From Blasia pusilla (Eukaryota; Marchantiophyta; Marchantiopsida; Blasiales), in the NCBI GenBank assembly GCA_050084515.1, contig CM114271.1:46934001-46998000 (forward strand): 64,000 bases of DNA. The letters are read 5' to 3'. Shown here in pieces: positions 1 to 11,900 of this stretch (positions are counted from its first letter, which is position 1; the number at the start of each line of letters is the position of its first letter). Under the pieces are notes generated by a model. It saw nothing but the letters and a program-made list of their open reading frames with translations, was not told the origin of the DNA and made no database searches. Made by a program: the position numbers and the translations under genes.

Positions 1-125
1 TAGTCTACTAGACAGCAGCGCAAACATTCTGAGGTTACCAGGCATTTTTAACGGAGCACCCAATTAGAAATGAAGTGGACAAGAATTTCCAGTAAAACGC
101 GAGTTCTCAAGAGTATCCCACGTAC

Positions 126-3100
126 CTTCGATACAGGTACACGGCTAAGTAAAATATTAGAAGCAGAATAACGGTGAAGAGACAAAACGCCATGTACAAG
201 GCCTTGTTTTTTGGCTTCTGTGGACAAAAAGGGTCGTCAGTGTTAGAAGAAAATCATCATGGTTTAGACCGCAGTGCTATTCTTTGCGAGTGATCATGTC
301 TCAATCTGCAGCTGGGGGAACTCGAGCTTCAATCCAATCTAAGCTAAGTAAACGACTTAGAATCTCTGTCAGTACCAGACACCCTTACCACAATGCAGAT
401 ATCCTTCATGCTTTTGAGTAACAAACACACAACTTAACTGTCCTAAAATAAGCAGCTTGAATCAAACATGAGGTGGTGACTTAAAACGCACCCCACTCCC
501 CCGAGGAAAATGCTTTTGACCTTTATCACAAGTATGTGAAGAGCAAAATTGGCGCATGAAGAATTCTGGAAAACCCGACAAATGTGTTGTTATAAAAAGA
601 GTAGCCAGTCTACTCTACTCGACTCTTGATCCTCACAGCATGTTAGAGCAGAGTGAGATAAGTCCAGAATTCACAATAGTCTGATCTGAACTCCATTTCT
701 AACTCCATGCACAGAATTTAATGCAGTGATAATGTCCACACAGAGAAACATACCATTCAAGCGCATGACAGTCGCACTCTCTTGAGGTGGGAAACAGCTA
801 TTTGCTAAATTCTGTAATCAAATCACCATATTTTTCGTTATCAGTCCGCCATCAACTTTTGTAACATCAGCAACAAGAAATACAAATGTCATAGCATATT
901 ACAACTACATCACTCTATTCTGATTCTTTCCAATTAAACATGACTAGAACACTCGAGAGAATACTAATTAAAGTGAACTTCAACAGTGGATGAGTTCAAT
1001 AGAATGATAAGACCTCACAAAGAAGTTTGTTCTTGTCCACTGCGGCACGATTGCACTTCCTTTTCTTGTTGGTATGTGTGACACTATCCACATAGTCACA
1101 ATGTATAGCTCCACACACATCTGCAATACAGCGATTAGGACCCTGCAACCAACCCAGCCACAGGGAATCTAATTAGAGGAACTGTGACTGATCCAAAAAC
1201 TATAGGACTTAATTGAATAAGACAATATTCGGAACAGTGACATGATCCATCAACTCATGCCTGCAACCCAAATCTGCTCATCAATGTGCCAGTGGGATTT
1301 TCCCTGGGTAGCTGGTGCAAGAGATCTAAGGAGTTTCAACCTAAGTCATAATTAAAGAAGAAAAAAAACCTTGGATGGTGTTAGGAACATATTAGGAGGG
1401 GGTGAATGTCATGTGAGAAATGACTTGGAGCATAGGTTAAACTCATAGCACATCCATTCACAAAAATGCTCCCACTCAGAAGTTCCTGGCTAAGATCCAA
1501 TCGCCGTTGCAAGAATTGGGCACAAACAGACATGGAGGGTCAACTTTCAGTTACGAGACTAGCGAGGCTTCCTTGTTCTCTCATGTGCACAGAGTGTCAT
1601 TTGACGAATCTCAAAAGCAGTCTGATTTCATCTAAATCTGAGAAAGGAACTTGCTCTTCGTGAAGATCTATCTTTTTAATCATTTTAATTAGGATTTTGT
1701 GATGTCTGGCTTCAGATATATACAAGAAACTTTGTATAATGAGCACAGTAGGATTGACATCCAGCTGTCAGTTGATATCATAATCCACTGACTTGATATA
1801 TCTTTTGTCTTGAAACTCTATTGTCCACTTGCAGTGCAAGAGAGTCACCCTGGTAATATCCTTTCTAGCTTATGGATTCATGCCTGACAATGTGTTCCGA
1901 CAGTGATCTGAAATCTAGTCAAATTTTATTGGACCAGGACTGTTTATGCAGGGTGACATAAAATAATTTCATATCACGTTAACAAAAACACACACATCTT
2001 TCATGATATCCCTGGACAACCAGAGCTGCTAAGGGTGGTAATCTGTAGGTCATGTAGACACCCACAGCCATTTAGTTGAAGACAGAAATAACCCTTCAAC
2101 TTATGAAAAGGCTTCAGGCACTTACAAGATCCAGCATTTCATGATGGCGATTGTCCATATGTTTATCCACAAAGTCTTCAGTGCGGAAAATCTTTTTGCA
2201 ATAACCACACTGCCATTGTGATGGGCGGAGATTATCCTTCTGCAACTCTTGGTCCCTGAACATGTCATTTTCAGGGTTCAACCTGCATTTGCTTGACATA
2301 TTGAAATGCTCCTGCTCCAGGAATGGGAGTAAATACTGCACAAGCCACCAGAACATTGACCTACCATTACACCATCAGCATGTGAATACCAGTTCAATTT
2401 CAGTCATTTTTAGCATTTCTTTCACATAAAGTTTCCTTCTTTCTTACCAAGCTCAAACTTGGAATACACAACTTTGCCTTCTGCTTAAATATTAAGAAGG
2501 AGAAAATCGATAACACTCCACTCCGGACTCTAAGAGATCGAAACAAAAACTATGATTGCTTCTGCTAGTACCCAAGGGCTTCATTCTTTATAAGAAAAGC
2601 CCTATGATAGATATCACACAAAACAGAGTACCTAATGCACTGGGGGTAATCCTGACAATGAAAATGCCAGGTGACTAGAAATCACCTCCTCTATGATGAA
2701 GCGAGCTGTCCTGCTTCTTGGTCTCGAACAATGTACTTGAGTGTCGATCCCTACCTGCTCACTGAAAAACACAACAGAGACTCCATGCATGCTCAATGAA
2801 TCTCAGAGCACGGAATGTCAACCAGATATCACGGCAACACATGCTCTCGTGAAAAATGTGTTACCAGCAACATGTTTTTAGACACAGACAACTATCAGAC
2901 ACTCTGATGTACCAAATACAGTGAGATGTTCTAGTGAAGCACAAATCCATGTCTTCCATGAGGTTTTGATTCTGGAAATATCTGTTTGTGAGATTGATCA
3001 TGAAAGAATGCCATGATAGAGAGTTTGTTGAAAAAAAAAGTGAATGACACACATTGAGAATGAACTGACACATTTCAAGCACACAGGACATCGTTTCATC

Positions 3101-4259
3101 ACAATGAACTCCTCAACTATTTGAAAGAGTACCTTGCTCCATATCCTCCTCGTCCATCCTGTACAGGCAAAGACAAATTCAGGCGTGATTATGCGTTGGA
3201 GACGATCCTACTCAGAACATCAACTTACTCAAGTTGCACCTTTCGTCTAATGTAAAATTTTGAGCTTTACAGAGGAATCTTAATTTTTTTTAAAAGAGCC
3301 CAATCGACATCTAACTATCACTTCAAGCTGGTTGAATGCAGAGGCATCTGTGCGTTTTCCGGACATAAGAAATTGAATGATCATAACCTCATAACACAAT
3401 CGCCAAAAGGTGTCTGCAGTGTGAACTGTATACAAGTTCCTCGTACTGGAAAATATGCATGTCCAGCAGTGGGTATGGTGACCCTTTGGTTTAAACAAGA
3501 TGAGCAGAGAAATTCACTTCTCAAATTTGAAGAATCTGGCTTTCAATGGAGTGAGGCTAAGTTACTATCTACAGCTTATTTTCGATAACAATAGTCAACA
3601 ACAAATTGGTAATGGGATTAGCGGGAATTTCCATCCACTTAACATCAGCTCCCCACGAGCAATTCTAATAAGCTATCCCTCCGCGGGAAACATTAGAGAA
3701 GTAACTTGTTACTCAGATTGTCAACGACATGGGGATTTAGCCACTGCAATCCAACAAGACGAATGGGTCGATTTGGCTCGTGCGGTGCGAAGGTGCCATT
3801 AACACAACTGAAAATGTCCGACCTCTTGCTTATGAGCAGATAATGAAAAGCGTAAACACGTAAGGGTACCAGGCATCCGGGACAAGGAGAGGTAACGCAC
3901 ATAGAAGGTAAGTTTCGGGACAACTTAACTTCCTCATCATTGTAGGAGATTCATGGAGCATCATGAATCTCCTACCAATTCGGAGAAAATCGGGAAGTAC
4001 GAATAAAATCGTAAAGCGGACACAGCAGATAACCTCAGCACGATCCAGAGAAGGGCCAATTTCTCCACACAAATCCCATCACTCTCTGAATAATTGAACC
4101 AACCCCGCAAACCCCTCTACGGCAAGGCGAATTCACCACGGGGAAAGTGCAGACATGAGCACGTACCGACAATGTGAAGGAGCTGCAGTTTGTCACGAGG
4201 AAGATCAGGAAGACACAAAGCATGAAAATCGTCCACCTACGAACACCGTTTCCCGCCAT
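126..4259 (-). CDS. Secretory/membrane C2H2-type protein, 8 exons found, 3' end probably off the window
   Basis: Exons read downwards: 4259-4167, 3158-3133, 2761-2686, 2335-2126, 1142-1014, 821/811-754 (start 811), 565-492, 217-126. All junctions keep frame and give about 252 residues. Residues 1-28 are a signal peptide (hydrophobic IFMLCVFLIFLV after two Arg). One C2H2 finger follows, with C108, C111, H124 and H129 (C-x2-C-x12-H-x4-H). Ten more cysteines lie between residues 51 and 210, in motifs such as RCIADVCGAIHC and FCSSHTC. There is a sequon at N77 and a transmembrane helix at about 228-250 near the C-terminus. I recognise this layout from an uncharacterised family conserved in plants. 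The signal peptide puts the finger in the secretory lumen, so a DNA-binding role is unlikely; that is inference. Exon 2 has only 26 bases, and the exon 5 donor (GAG|GTCTTA) is weak. A possible last exon starts at 28 and stays open to the left edge. Function unknown. Confidence 0.85.
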
Positions 4260-4680
4260 GATCGGCCAATCCTCGAAGCTCAACCTAATGGCACCCTGCC
4301 GCACAGAGGGCAAACAATTCCTGAATCCGTCAGCTCGCGCAAATCAGCTTCAACACTATCAACATCCAAACCTTGACCAGAAAAGAAAACTCTCATTCAT
4401 GCCTATTCACTCCGATCCCCATCACAGACCTCCCCTCCCCCTCAAGAACTCCCAAGCAGACAGAAACGAGATGAAAATAAATAAATTTCGAACTATTAAA
4501 AAATAAACGTTCTTTACTCATCGCCTCAAATAGAGAGCAGAAGTCCGTGCAGGAAGCCGTTCGATTCCATCAAGCTAACACCGATCAAAAGCCTAATCAC
4601 ATGCGAACGAACTAGGTGCTGAAATTACTCACGCATCCGAAGCTGTGCGGAAATGCAGGAGCGCGCGAGGCGGCCCATAG
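4260..4680 (-). promoter_or_regulatory. Upstream region of the C2H2 gene (leader and promoter, inferred)
   Basis: This is the sequence directly upstream of the ATG at 4259 on the minus strand. It has mixed composition and no long family-like ORF, and I see no clear TATA box. It is assigned as leader/promoter only by position. Confidence 0.35.
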
Positions 4681-4689
4681 ATGCCCCTC

Positions 4690-5000
4690 TGGCGCATAGA
4701 TAGAAGTTTATCAAGGCGAGTTTCTAAGTCCATTCATGCGCTCGGAGCGGCGCTAGTCGACGGACAGCCATGTCCTCTACTTAGGAGCGACCTCCAGATT
4801 AGGCGGGCTTCCAAGTCATCTGAAGATCTAGGAGCGGCAGTGAGCCGACAGACAGCGATCCCCTCTACTCTGGAATCTGGAGTAGCTTCCAGATGAAGCG
4901 GGCTTCAAACTCACTTGAACGGCTGGAGGTAGAAGAGCTAGGAACCCCCGAGCCCATCTACACCCATCTTCTCTACTTTGGAGCGGCCTCTAAACTGAAC
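4690..5000. repeat. Degenerate tandem repeat, units of about 90-110 bp
   Basis: The phrase CCTCTACT...GGA...CCAGAT...GCGGGCTTC recurs with starts near 4774, 4862 and 4970, and a weaker copy precedes them near 4690. Units differ by many substitutions. The array lies in the spacer between the C2H2 gene and the first hAT-like element. No coding sense is seen. Confidence 0.5.
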
Positions 5001-5453
5001 CGGAGAAGAACCAAGAGTAGTGAGCTACAACTATGTTTTCACAAGAAATTTTTACAAAAGAGGCTTTAATAAAAAGCGGGGAAACTACGAAAAATTCCAT
5101 TCCATTCATACAAATCCATATATAATTTGGTGGGTCTTCTTGTTTCCATTCCACAATAAGCACTATCAAACCTTACATAATAACCCCCATTTCGTGCAAT
5201 AATAGGATACTAACCCCCTCTCCATACCTTTTCCTTTTCTTTGCATATATAATTTATAGTTGCAAAGAGCTAGACAAAAGTAAGTTGAAAATTGTGACCC
5301 TAGTGCAGTTTATCCCATTTGCAAACAAGATTGTAAAACACCTACAAGATAACCATATTTTTATAGCTTATGGCAAATGTATAGAATTGGAACACGTGAC
5401 AACTATGATAAAGTAGAACCAAAATTTTATGGTTGTGGTGTGACTCTCTTCAA

Positions 5454-5704
5454 CATTGTTGCACACAAACGGACATGGATTGGAAGAGAGGGGACCCAAA
5501 CTTATAGTTCAGGATGGAAGGTAGGACAAGGGCAATTAGGGCAATAAGGGGGGAGGGAAGAAGAAACAAGTGTATGGAACATGAAGGCAAGTGGGGGAAT
5601 AAGAAAGAAAGGGAAGATGGGACCCACGTGGACAAGTCCTTCCATAGGTCAGACGTAAGCCCATGGACATGTCCATGGATTAGGATTTTATCCATGCAAG
5701 CTTG
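5454..5704. mobile_element. hAT-like non-autonomous element, copy 1 (251 bp)
   Basis: The ends are degenerate inverted repeats: CATTGTTGCA on the left, and CAAGCTTGCA when the right end is read on the other strand. The flanking 8-mers are ctcttcaa (5446-5453) and ctcttaaa (5705-5712), a 7 of 8 match as expected for a hAT target duplication. The interior resembles the element at 24705-25000 in the same orientation; both hold an ACTTATAGTTCA block, a GGAAGG...GGGCAA block and an AATAAGGGGG block. There is no transposase, so it would need an autonomous partner. Confidence 0.6.
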
Positions 5705-5712
5705 CTCTTAAA

Positions 5713-6557
5713 TCAAAAAAATGTTGTATGACATCGTAACCACAGAATATACGATCGGACAAATCATTTGTTTGTAGCGACTTCCTTAACAATTATAGTA
5801 GAGTGAAGTGAAAATCATAGAGGAGGTGGAATTCCTTTTGATATTTTCTCCATCAAGGTTTACATATGCAACAATAATTTCTTGTACTTTTGTGAGGATC
5901 ACTCTTTTTGATTGGGTCAAGCATCCCTTCAAAGCAACTAAAGTAAGATCCAATTAACAATGTTTTAGGAAAATTTGAATTTCCACACAAAATGCTTGGA
6001 AGGGAATTAGGGGATGTCACATTGCTAACTTACATACATTGATTATTGTCAACACATATCTAAGATCTATAAATCTTTTGAATCCATTTGAAGATGGATG
6101 ACATTATACACTTTAGATATTAATCACCTCTATCTATAATTATAACCTTAATCTCAACATTGGCCTCTAAGTCAACTCTTGGAAAGTTTTTTTTTTATGG
6201 CAATAGTTAATACCTTTGGGGCTCAAGATTCACATGATATGCCAAACTTTCATAAATGCCACCAACGAAGATTAACTCAAGAGGACTAGTGTGTCTATCA
6301 TGTTATTCCGCACTAACGTACTATGAGCATAGGCTTGCTTTGAGCACTCTAATTTTCTTGTAGATGACATATCCAAAAATAATAGCCTTTATTGCTTGTC
6401 CACAATAAAGGATGTATCCATACTATAGTGCGTAATCCCACAAGTAGAATAAGAGAAGATAGCAACCATAATAGGACAAGATAATAATATGTTACTATTT
6501 TTTCTTGCGTGTATTTATTTTGTAACTTGTTACGGGTTTGAAAAGAAATAAATTTTT
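5713..6557. other. AT-rich spacer, no gene seen
   Basis: The sequence is AT-rich with stop codons in all frames. I see no recognisable coding, RNA or transposon feature. Confidence 0.5.
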
Positions 6558-6985
6558 TTGGGTAGTAACTATTGTAGGAAGTAGTAGGGTTTAATTTGTT
6601 TTGTGGGAGTTATATTTGTGAGAGAGTGATTTAGTGGTGGATTTTATGTATATGAGGGATGAGTTAAAACTTAGTAGTAATTATTATAGGAAGTAATCAG
6701 ATTTAATTTGATTGGGGAGGATTATATTTACGGGAGAAGGGTTTAGAGGAATGCGTTAAAACTTAGTAAGAATTATTGTAGGAAGTAGTAAGATTAAATT
6801 TGATTGGTGGGGATTATATTTATAGGGGAGTGGTATAATGGTGATTTTATGTATGTGAAGAGTGGGTTAAACCTTGGGTAGTAATTATTATAGGAAGTAG
6901 TGGGGTTTAGTTTGATTGATGGGGATTATATTTATGGGGTAATGGTTTTGTGGTGATTTTACGTATATGAGGAGTGAGTTTAAAA
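6558..6985. repeat. Tandem repeat, four units of about 90-113 bp
   Basis: Units start near 6562, 6673, 6764 and 6879. Each runs through GTAGTAA, ATTATAGGAAGTAGT, TTTAATTTGATTG, GGGATTATATTTA and a GAGTG...TTAAA end. The third unit lacks a block, so the period shortens. The plus strand is strikingly G-and-T rich and poor in C. Confidence 0.75.
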
Positions 6986-7500
6986 AATGTCCATTTTTTA
7001 ATTTCATTTTTTTCTAACAATTCTTTACAATAATATCTCTTTTCGCTTATAACGCGAACATGTTAACTAGTACACTTAAAGGGGGGCATGGAGGAAGAGA
7101 CTAGTTAATAAAATTTTCCAAATCATTTCTAAGATATTGTGAATAATGTAGATAGATGTTTAGACGAGTTGCCGATTATGGCCTTCACCCAGTCAAACTT
7201 TTTTTTAATCCGGATGAATTTAATCAAATCGGAAATAATATATGTATAAAGCATCTTGATTTGTCCAAATTTTTAGTAGTATATATTTGTCATCTTAGGT
7301 AGAAGAAAATAAAAAGTTAAAATCAAAGTGTTCTAATGTTTCTCATGGTATCGTCGCATGACTTCATCTACAACTATACTATTAAAGGTGGATAGATTCT
7401 TGATTTGCAAACGCCTCTTTGTTTGACATATGACATTGGGATGGGCACCAAGAAGTTACGAACATCGAGACAAAGCAAAATTGCTTTCGCAACACTAAAG
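6986..7500. other. AT-rich spacer, no gene seen
   Basis: No ORF or repeat of note was seen between the tandem array and the foldback hairpin. Confidence 0.45.
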
Positions 7501-7573
7501 AACGTTTTAGTGTATTCTATGCGGAGTTGATAACATCATGTTATTAACTCCGCATATCATACACTAGAATGTT
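7501..7573. repeat. Foldback hairpin, 36-bp arms and one-base centre
   Basis: Position 7501 pairs with 7573 and so on, with the centre at 7537. Of 36 pairs, 31 are Watson-Crick, 3 are G-U on the plus strand, and only 2 are mismatched (7516/7558 and 7517/7557). It may be a tiny foldback transposon or a small-RNA hairpin; the sequence alone does not decide. Confidence 0.65.
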
Positions 7574-8981
7574 TACTACACTTACCCATAATTAATCCTA
7601 GGGACAATTTAAGTGTAAATAATTCCTGTGGGATCAGCGGCTTCCATGCAAGGATTAAATTTCCATGAGGCTCTTAAATAATTTCCTTAACTTAACACTA
7701 GTAGGTACCCATGCCATGCAAGGGCTAACTATGGGTAATTTGAATTACCATCATTATTAAACCCTAATCTATCCCAAATGGACTCCTAATTTGAACCAAT
7801 AGATCCCAAATAGGCCCTTATTTGCTTCAAAAATAACCCTAATTTATTCAAGAACAAATATCAATGTGAAAATTAGTGCGAAATTTGAAAAGGGATTCTA
7901 AACTACGTTACTCAGGTACAGTATAGTAGTCATTAGCATAAGAAGACAAATCCAAAGGTTACATGAACTTTCCTAACCTATTATCCAGAAGAAAAGGATA
8001 CGAGTAATGTTTGACACGCCTCATTAAACCCTTCCCTCATAAGAACGACGTTCGGACAGCAAGGCGGTCTTCACCGGAGGTGACCGGCCCCTGTGTAGGG
8101 CACGTCCCTCTCTCTCTACCGTGAGTAGCAAACCCGAGCGACGAAAAATGTTTTGGAGTCTTCCAGTGGATTTCGAGTCACTGGAGAAGGCCGCGAGAAG
8201 GCCGACGCCACTCCCGATTCTCGGAACGACCTCACGGAGGGCAGCGCAATTCCTGTACTCATCATCCAATTGTAAGCAGTCGGTCTTGCACATGAGGACG
8301 AGCAGCGGATGTGATTGCTTACTGTGGTTGTGGTTCGCGATTTGATGTGATTGGATAGCTGCCACGCGCTCTCAGAGAGTCAAGTTCACGTCGTTGCTCG
8401 TCTTCGTTTTTCCCTTCAGTGGAATTCTTGGTTTTCCGTGATCGTAAAGCGCGGAAGATTTGTGGCGGAGTTTTCGCACCGTTGCTGGATAGTACCTGTG
8501 TCGAGATAGCAGTATGGTGACCAGGGAGCCGATCCTTGGGGACTCATTTGCACAATATTGTTTGTTATTGTCTGATCGTTGCTGTCTGTGCAGGGAGGGA
8601 ATCCGATCGTTCACGATTTTTTGCTCACAGTATGGTTTCAACGGATCGGGCTGTGCTCTGAAAGCTGGATGAGAATTTGGGACTTTTCTTCGCGGATGGC
8701 TGTGGATGGCGCCATGAGAATCCTGTGAGCTTTCAGGGATTGGAAATCCGCACTGCAGCTTGATTAGGTTGGATTGAGTGATCTTTGCTAAAGCAGTAGG
8801 ATGATTGCGACGTCCGGCTACGGACATGAGTTGCTTGCGTGTCGTAAAATGGTTGTGTATTCCGACGGACGATGAGACCATCAGCGGTTCACTTTTACGG
8901 AGTATCGGTAATTGTTCAATCCGTGCGTAATGCAAACGTGATGGGGCTCAATTCTCCATATCCCAACTGTTGACCCGCGTG
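7574..8981 (+). promoter_or_regulatory. Upstream and leader region of the coiled-coil gene
   Basis: The AT-rich part (to about 8000) gives way to a higher-GC block from about 8030 to the ATG at 8982. This suggests a long 5' leader. One upstream ATG at 8941 opens a ten-codon ORF ending at 8973, just before the true start. No family-like coding sequence lies here on either strand. Confidence 0.4.
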
Positions 8982-11900
8982 ATGGATGCTGAAGTAGCAG
9001 ATATGGGAAGTGGTTTGGAGGACGAGGCGGCTCTTAGTGATTTTGAGGATGACGACTTGGAAGCAGCGCCCGTGGTGTTACCTACCTCGACAAATACGAC
9101 ATCTGCGGAGAGTCTGAAGTCTACTCTGGCCGAATTAGAGAAAGAAAGGCAAGCTCGTAAAGCCGCTGAAGCTGCAAAGACTGAGGCAGATTCGTCAATA
9201 GCTCGTCTGACATCGTACGTCCGTGAGGTGATCAGACAAAGAGACGAAGCTGTGAAAGGTAAGGAGGATCTTTCCAGGCAGCTGGAAGAAGCTTTGAAGT
9301 CGAATGAGGATATCATTAGACAACGGGATGATATCGCGAGACATAAGGAGGACATTCAAAAGCAGAAAGAAGAAATTAGTCGAGCGCGAGACGCCTCGAA
9401 GTCTGAGATTTCGGAAGTCGCTCGCATTCTGGTGACTCAAGCGGAAAAGATTATGTCCATGACCAGTGGCGTCCGAAACTTCTCTGGCGGTTTGCCGAGA
9501 TTTCCCAAATCCACAGGTCTGGCTGCTATTGCTCTCGGCTTTGGAAAGAGGATGGAGGAAGTCGTGGATGAAGTTCTTAAGCAGAGAGAAGAAGCTGTCA
9601 AAAGAAGAGACGAAATTAATATGCAAATGGAGCAGCGAAATTTCAGCATAGCCATCGAGGTCTCTCAGTTGGAAGCTGCTATTACTCAGTTGAAGGATGA
9701 GGTGGCAAACAAATCCTCAGAAGCAGAGAAATTGCAAAAATTAGTAACCGTGAGGGACGGCCGAATTGCAGAGATAGAGAAGGCAATGCAGGAACAGCTG
9801 GGGAAGACGAAACATGACGCTGAAATATGGAGGAACAGAGTTGAAGAGGTTGAAGGGAAGTTGGAGCTTGTCGATACATATATTTTGGAGAATACAAATT
9901 CTTCAGCAAAGGCCAGAGAAAGTCTTCTGGAAGTACTAGATCTGATGGACTTTCAGCCATCTTCGAACCCCCTTCAATTTAATTCAATGGCATTTGACAA
10001 TGTTGAGGACCGATTACATCAAAAATTCCTAGGAGGAGGACGAGAACTGATAGATCTTGCAGATAGAGTTAAGCTTGCCTGGCAGCACTCTCGAATGAGT
10101 TTTGACAAAGACAAAAAAGATTTGGAGAACAATGTGAAGATTCTAATTGAAGAGCAAACTGAGCTCAAATCCAAGTCATCAAAACTCGGAAATCAAAACA
10201 CAGTACCTGAAGACAGAGAAAACACCGGGCTTGTACAGTTTTCTCACGTTCCAGTTCTCTCGAAGTCAATAGAGCCAGGAGTACCAGATGAAGGGAATGC
10301 TTCGCCAGAGTTAGAGACAGCAGATGCAATGACCAATTTGAATCCAGATACTTCAGACTTTCACAGTGATGAAAGTACAGGTGAACAGACGGAGACTCGT
10401 GAAGCTCCCCAACAACGTTCTGTAAGAATTCTCCGACCAGGAGTTGCTGAACTCGAGAAGAAAAACAATGAGATGCTCTCAAAGGTATGATAGCAGCATG
10501 AGGGACCACCTGTAGGAAGCATTGTTCTGGATTACTTGTTAGAAAGAACCCAAACTGATGAAGTCGTAAGTCACTACTGGACCATCTTTTGGGCCACTGT
10601 TCTTTTTAGTGAACACTTTCTTTCCCATGGTGCACTGGGCTCGTAGAAGTGGTTATGATAAAGTGAACGACAGGGGAATTCTGAAAGCTTAGACATTCAA
10701 GAAAGTGGAGAAGAAGAAGGTGTGGTAGGATTTTTTGTTGTTAAATAGCATCTTAATGCATAAAACTAGGAAGTTCCAGTCTTGTGGATGTAGGTAGCTG
10801 CTTGGTTTAGCTCATGTAGTGGTTACCTTTGCCAGATCTTTGGACCTCTTTGATTTGCAAGTAGAGGCTGGGGAGAGTTGTTTGTCATTCATCCCCGTCA
10901 ACTTTGATATCTTGGGAGTAGTATTTAGCACATGTACTGAGGCATGTTGAGTTGTCTATGAAATAGATTTGCAAAAGCTCCTTTTATGCTTTAAGCCTTG
11001 TTGTTGAACCAAAGGGAAATGATATTTTGGATGGTCCCAGATATCTGCCTTGGAGGAGGAGGTTAGGTACTTGCAACAAGAGCTCCAAAAGACATCCGAC
11101 AATGCAAGGTTTGACCAGCATGGCCTTTATCACTGATAGTGGCTCCCAAGTTCTTGTTGCGACTCCTGAGTGCACATAAAAATGGTCACGAGGATGTCCT
11201 AAACTAGAATTTTCTTGCACTATCTAGGAAATGAACTAACTGTGGTATGTTGTTGAAAACGAAAATATGATGGGATATAACAGGACCCATAATAATTTGA
11301 AGAGATTGCTCGCTTCTTCCTTTTGAAACTAGTGAGAACTTAAAGACAGTAGGAGAAAGGTTGAGTTGTGCTGAGTCTGTACTCTACACCCTTGTGTCTG
11401 TCAGATATTCATCAATTTCTAGAGAAGAAATAAATAGGAAAGTTTTAAATTTAGGGTTTCGTTGAGATTTCAAGTCTACGAAGTGATAAGAGCTTTGTTC
11501 CTAAGAAACGCAACTGTTACACGATAAGCAGGGTTTCAATTGACAGACTACAGCTGATGCTGGCAACTCAAGCAAAAGATATTGCGAGGAAAACGGCTTT
11601 CATTGTAGAGCTGGAGAAAGATGGAAAACAACACGTAAGTGGCCTGGCATTGTATACTCTATCAACTTTAGAGCAATTCATTGAAGATGATGAGATGTAT
11701 CCAAAGGTGAGTGGCTGTAGTCTTAACATCAGGAAACATTTCTGAGTCTGGTGAAGGGCTTCCAGTTGGGAATAGAGTTCTGAGTGTTATCTTTGTGGAC
11801 AGATCGAGACACTTACGCGTGAACTTTTAGCGGCAGAGGAGGATGTAGCCAGGTGGAAGGAGGCAGCTACCGCAGAGGCTGCTGCGGGAGCAGCGCTTCT

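Noticed and set aside
2336-2360. Earlier acceptor at 2361-2362, adding SMFWWLVQ to the C2H2 protein
   Set aside because: It needs a two-base phase that the previous donor does not offer; the acceptor TGTGCAG before 2335 joins in frame and gives the expected EEYLLPF.
11635-11671. GT-AG segment of 37 bases that could be an intron in the coiled-coil gene
   Set aside because: It is shorter than plant introns usually are and not a multiple of three; removing it would break the frame, while reading through keeps a good coding frame to the next donor.
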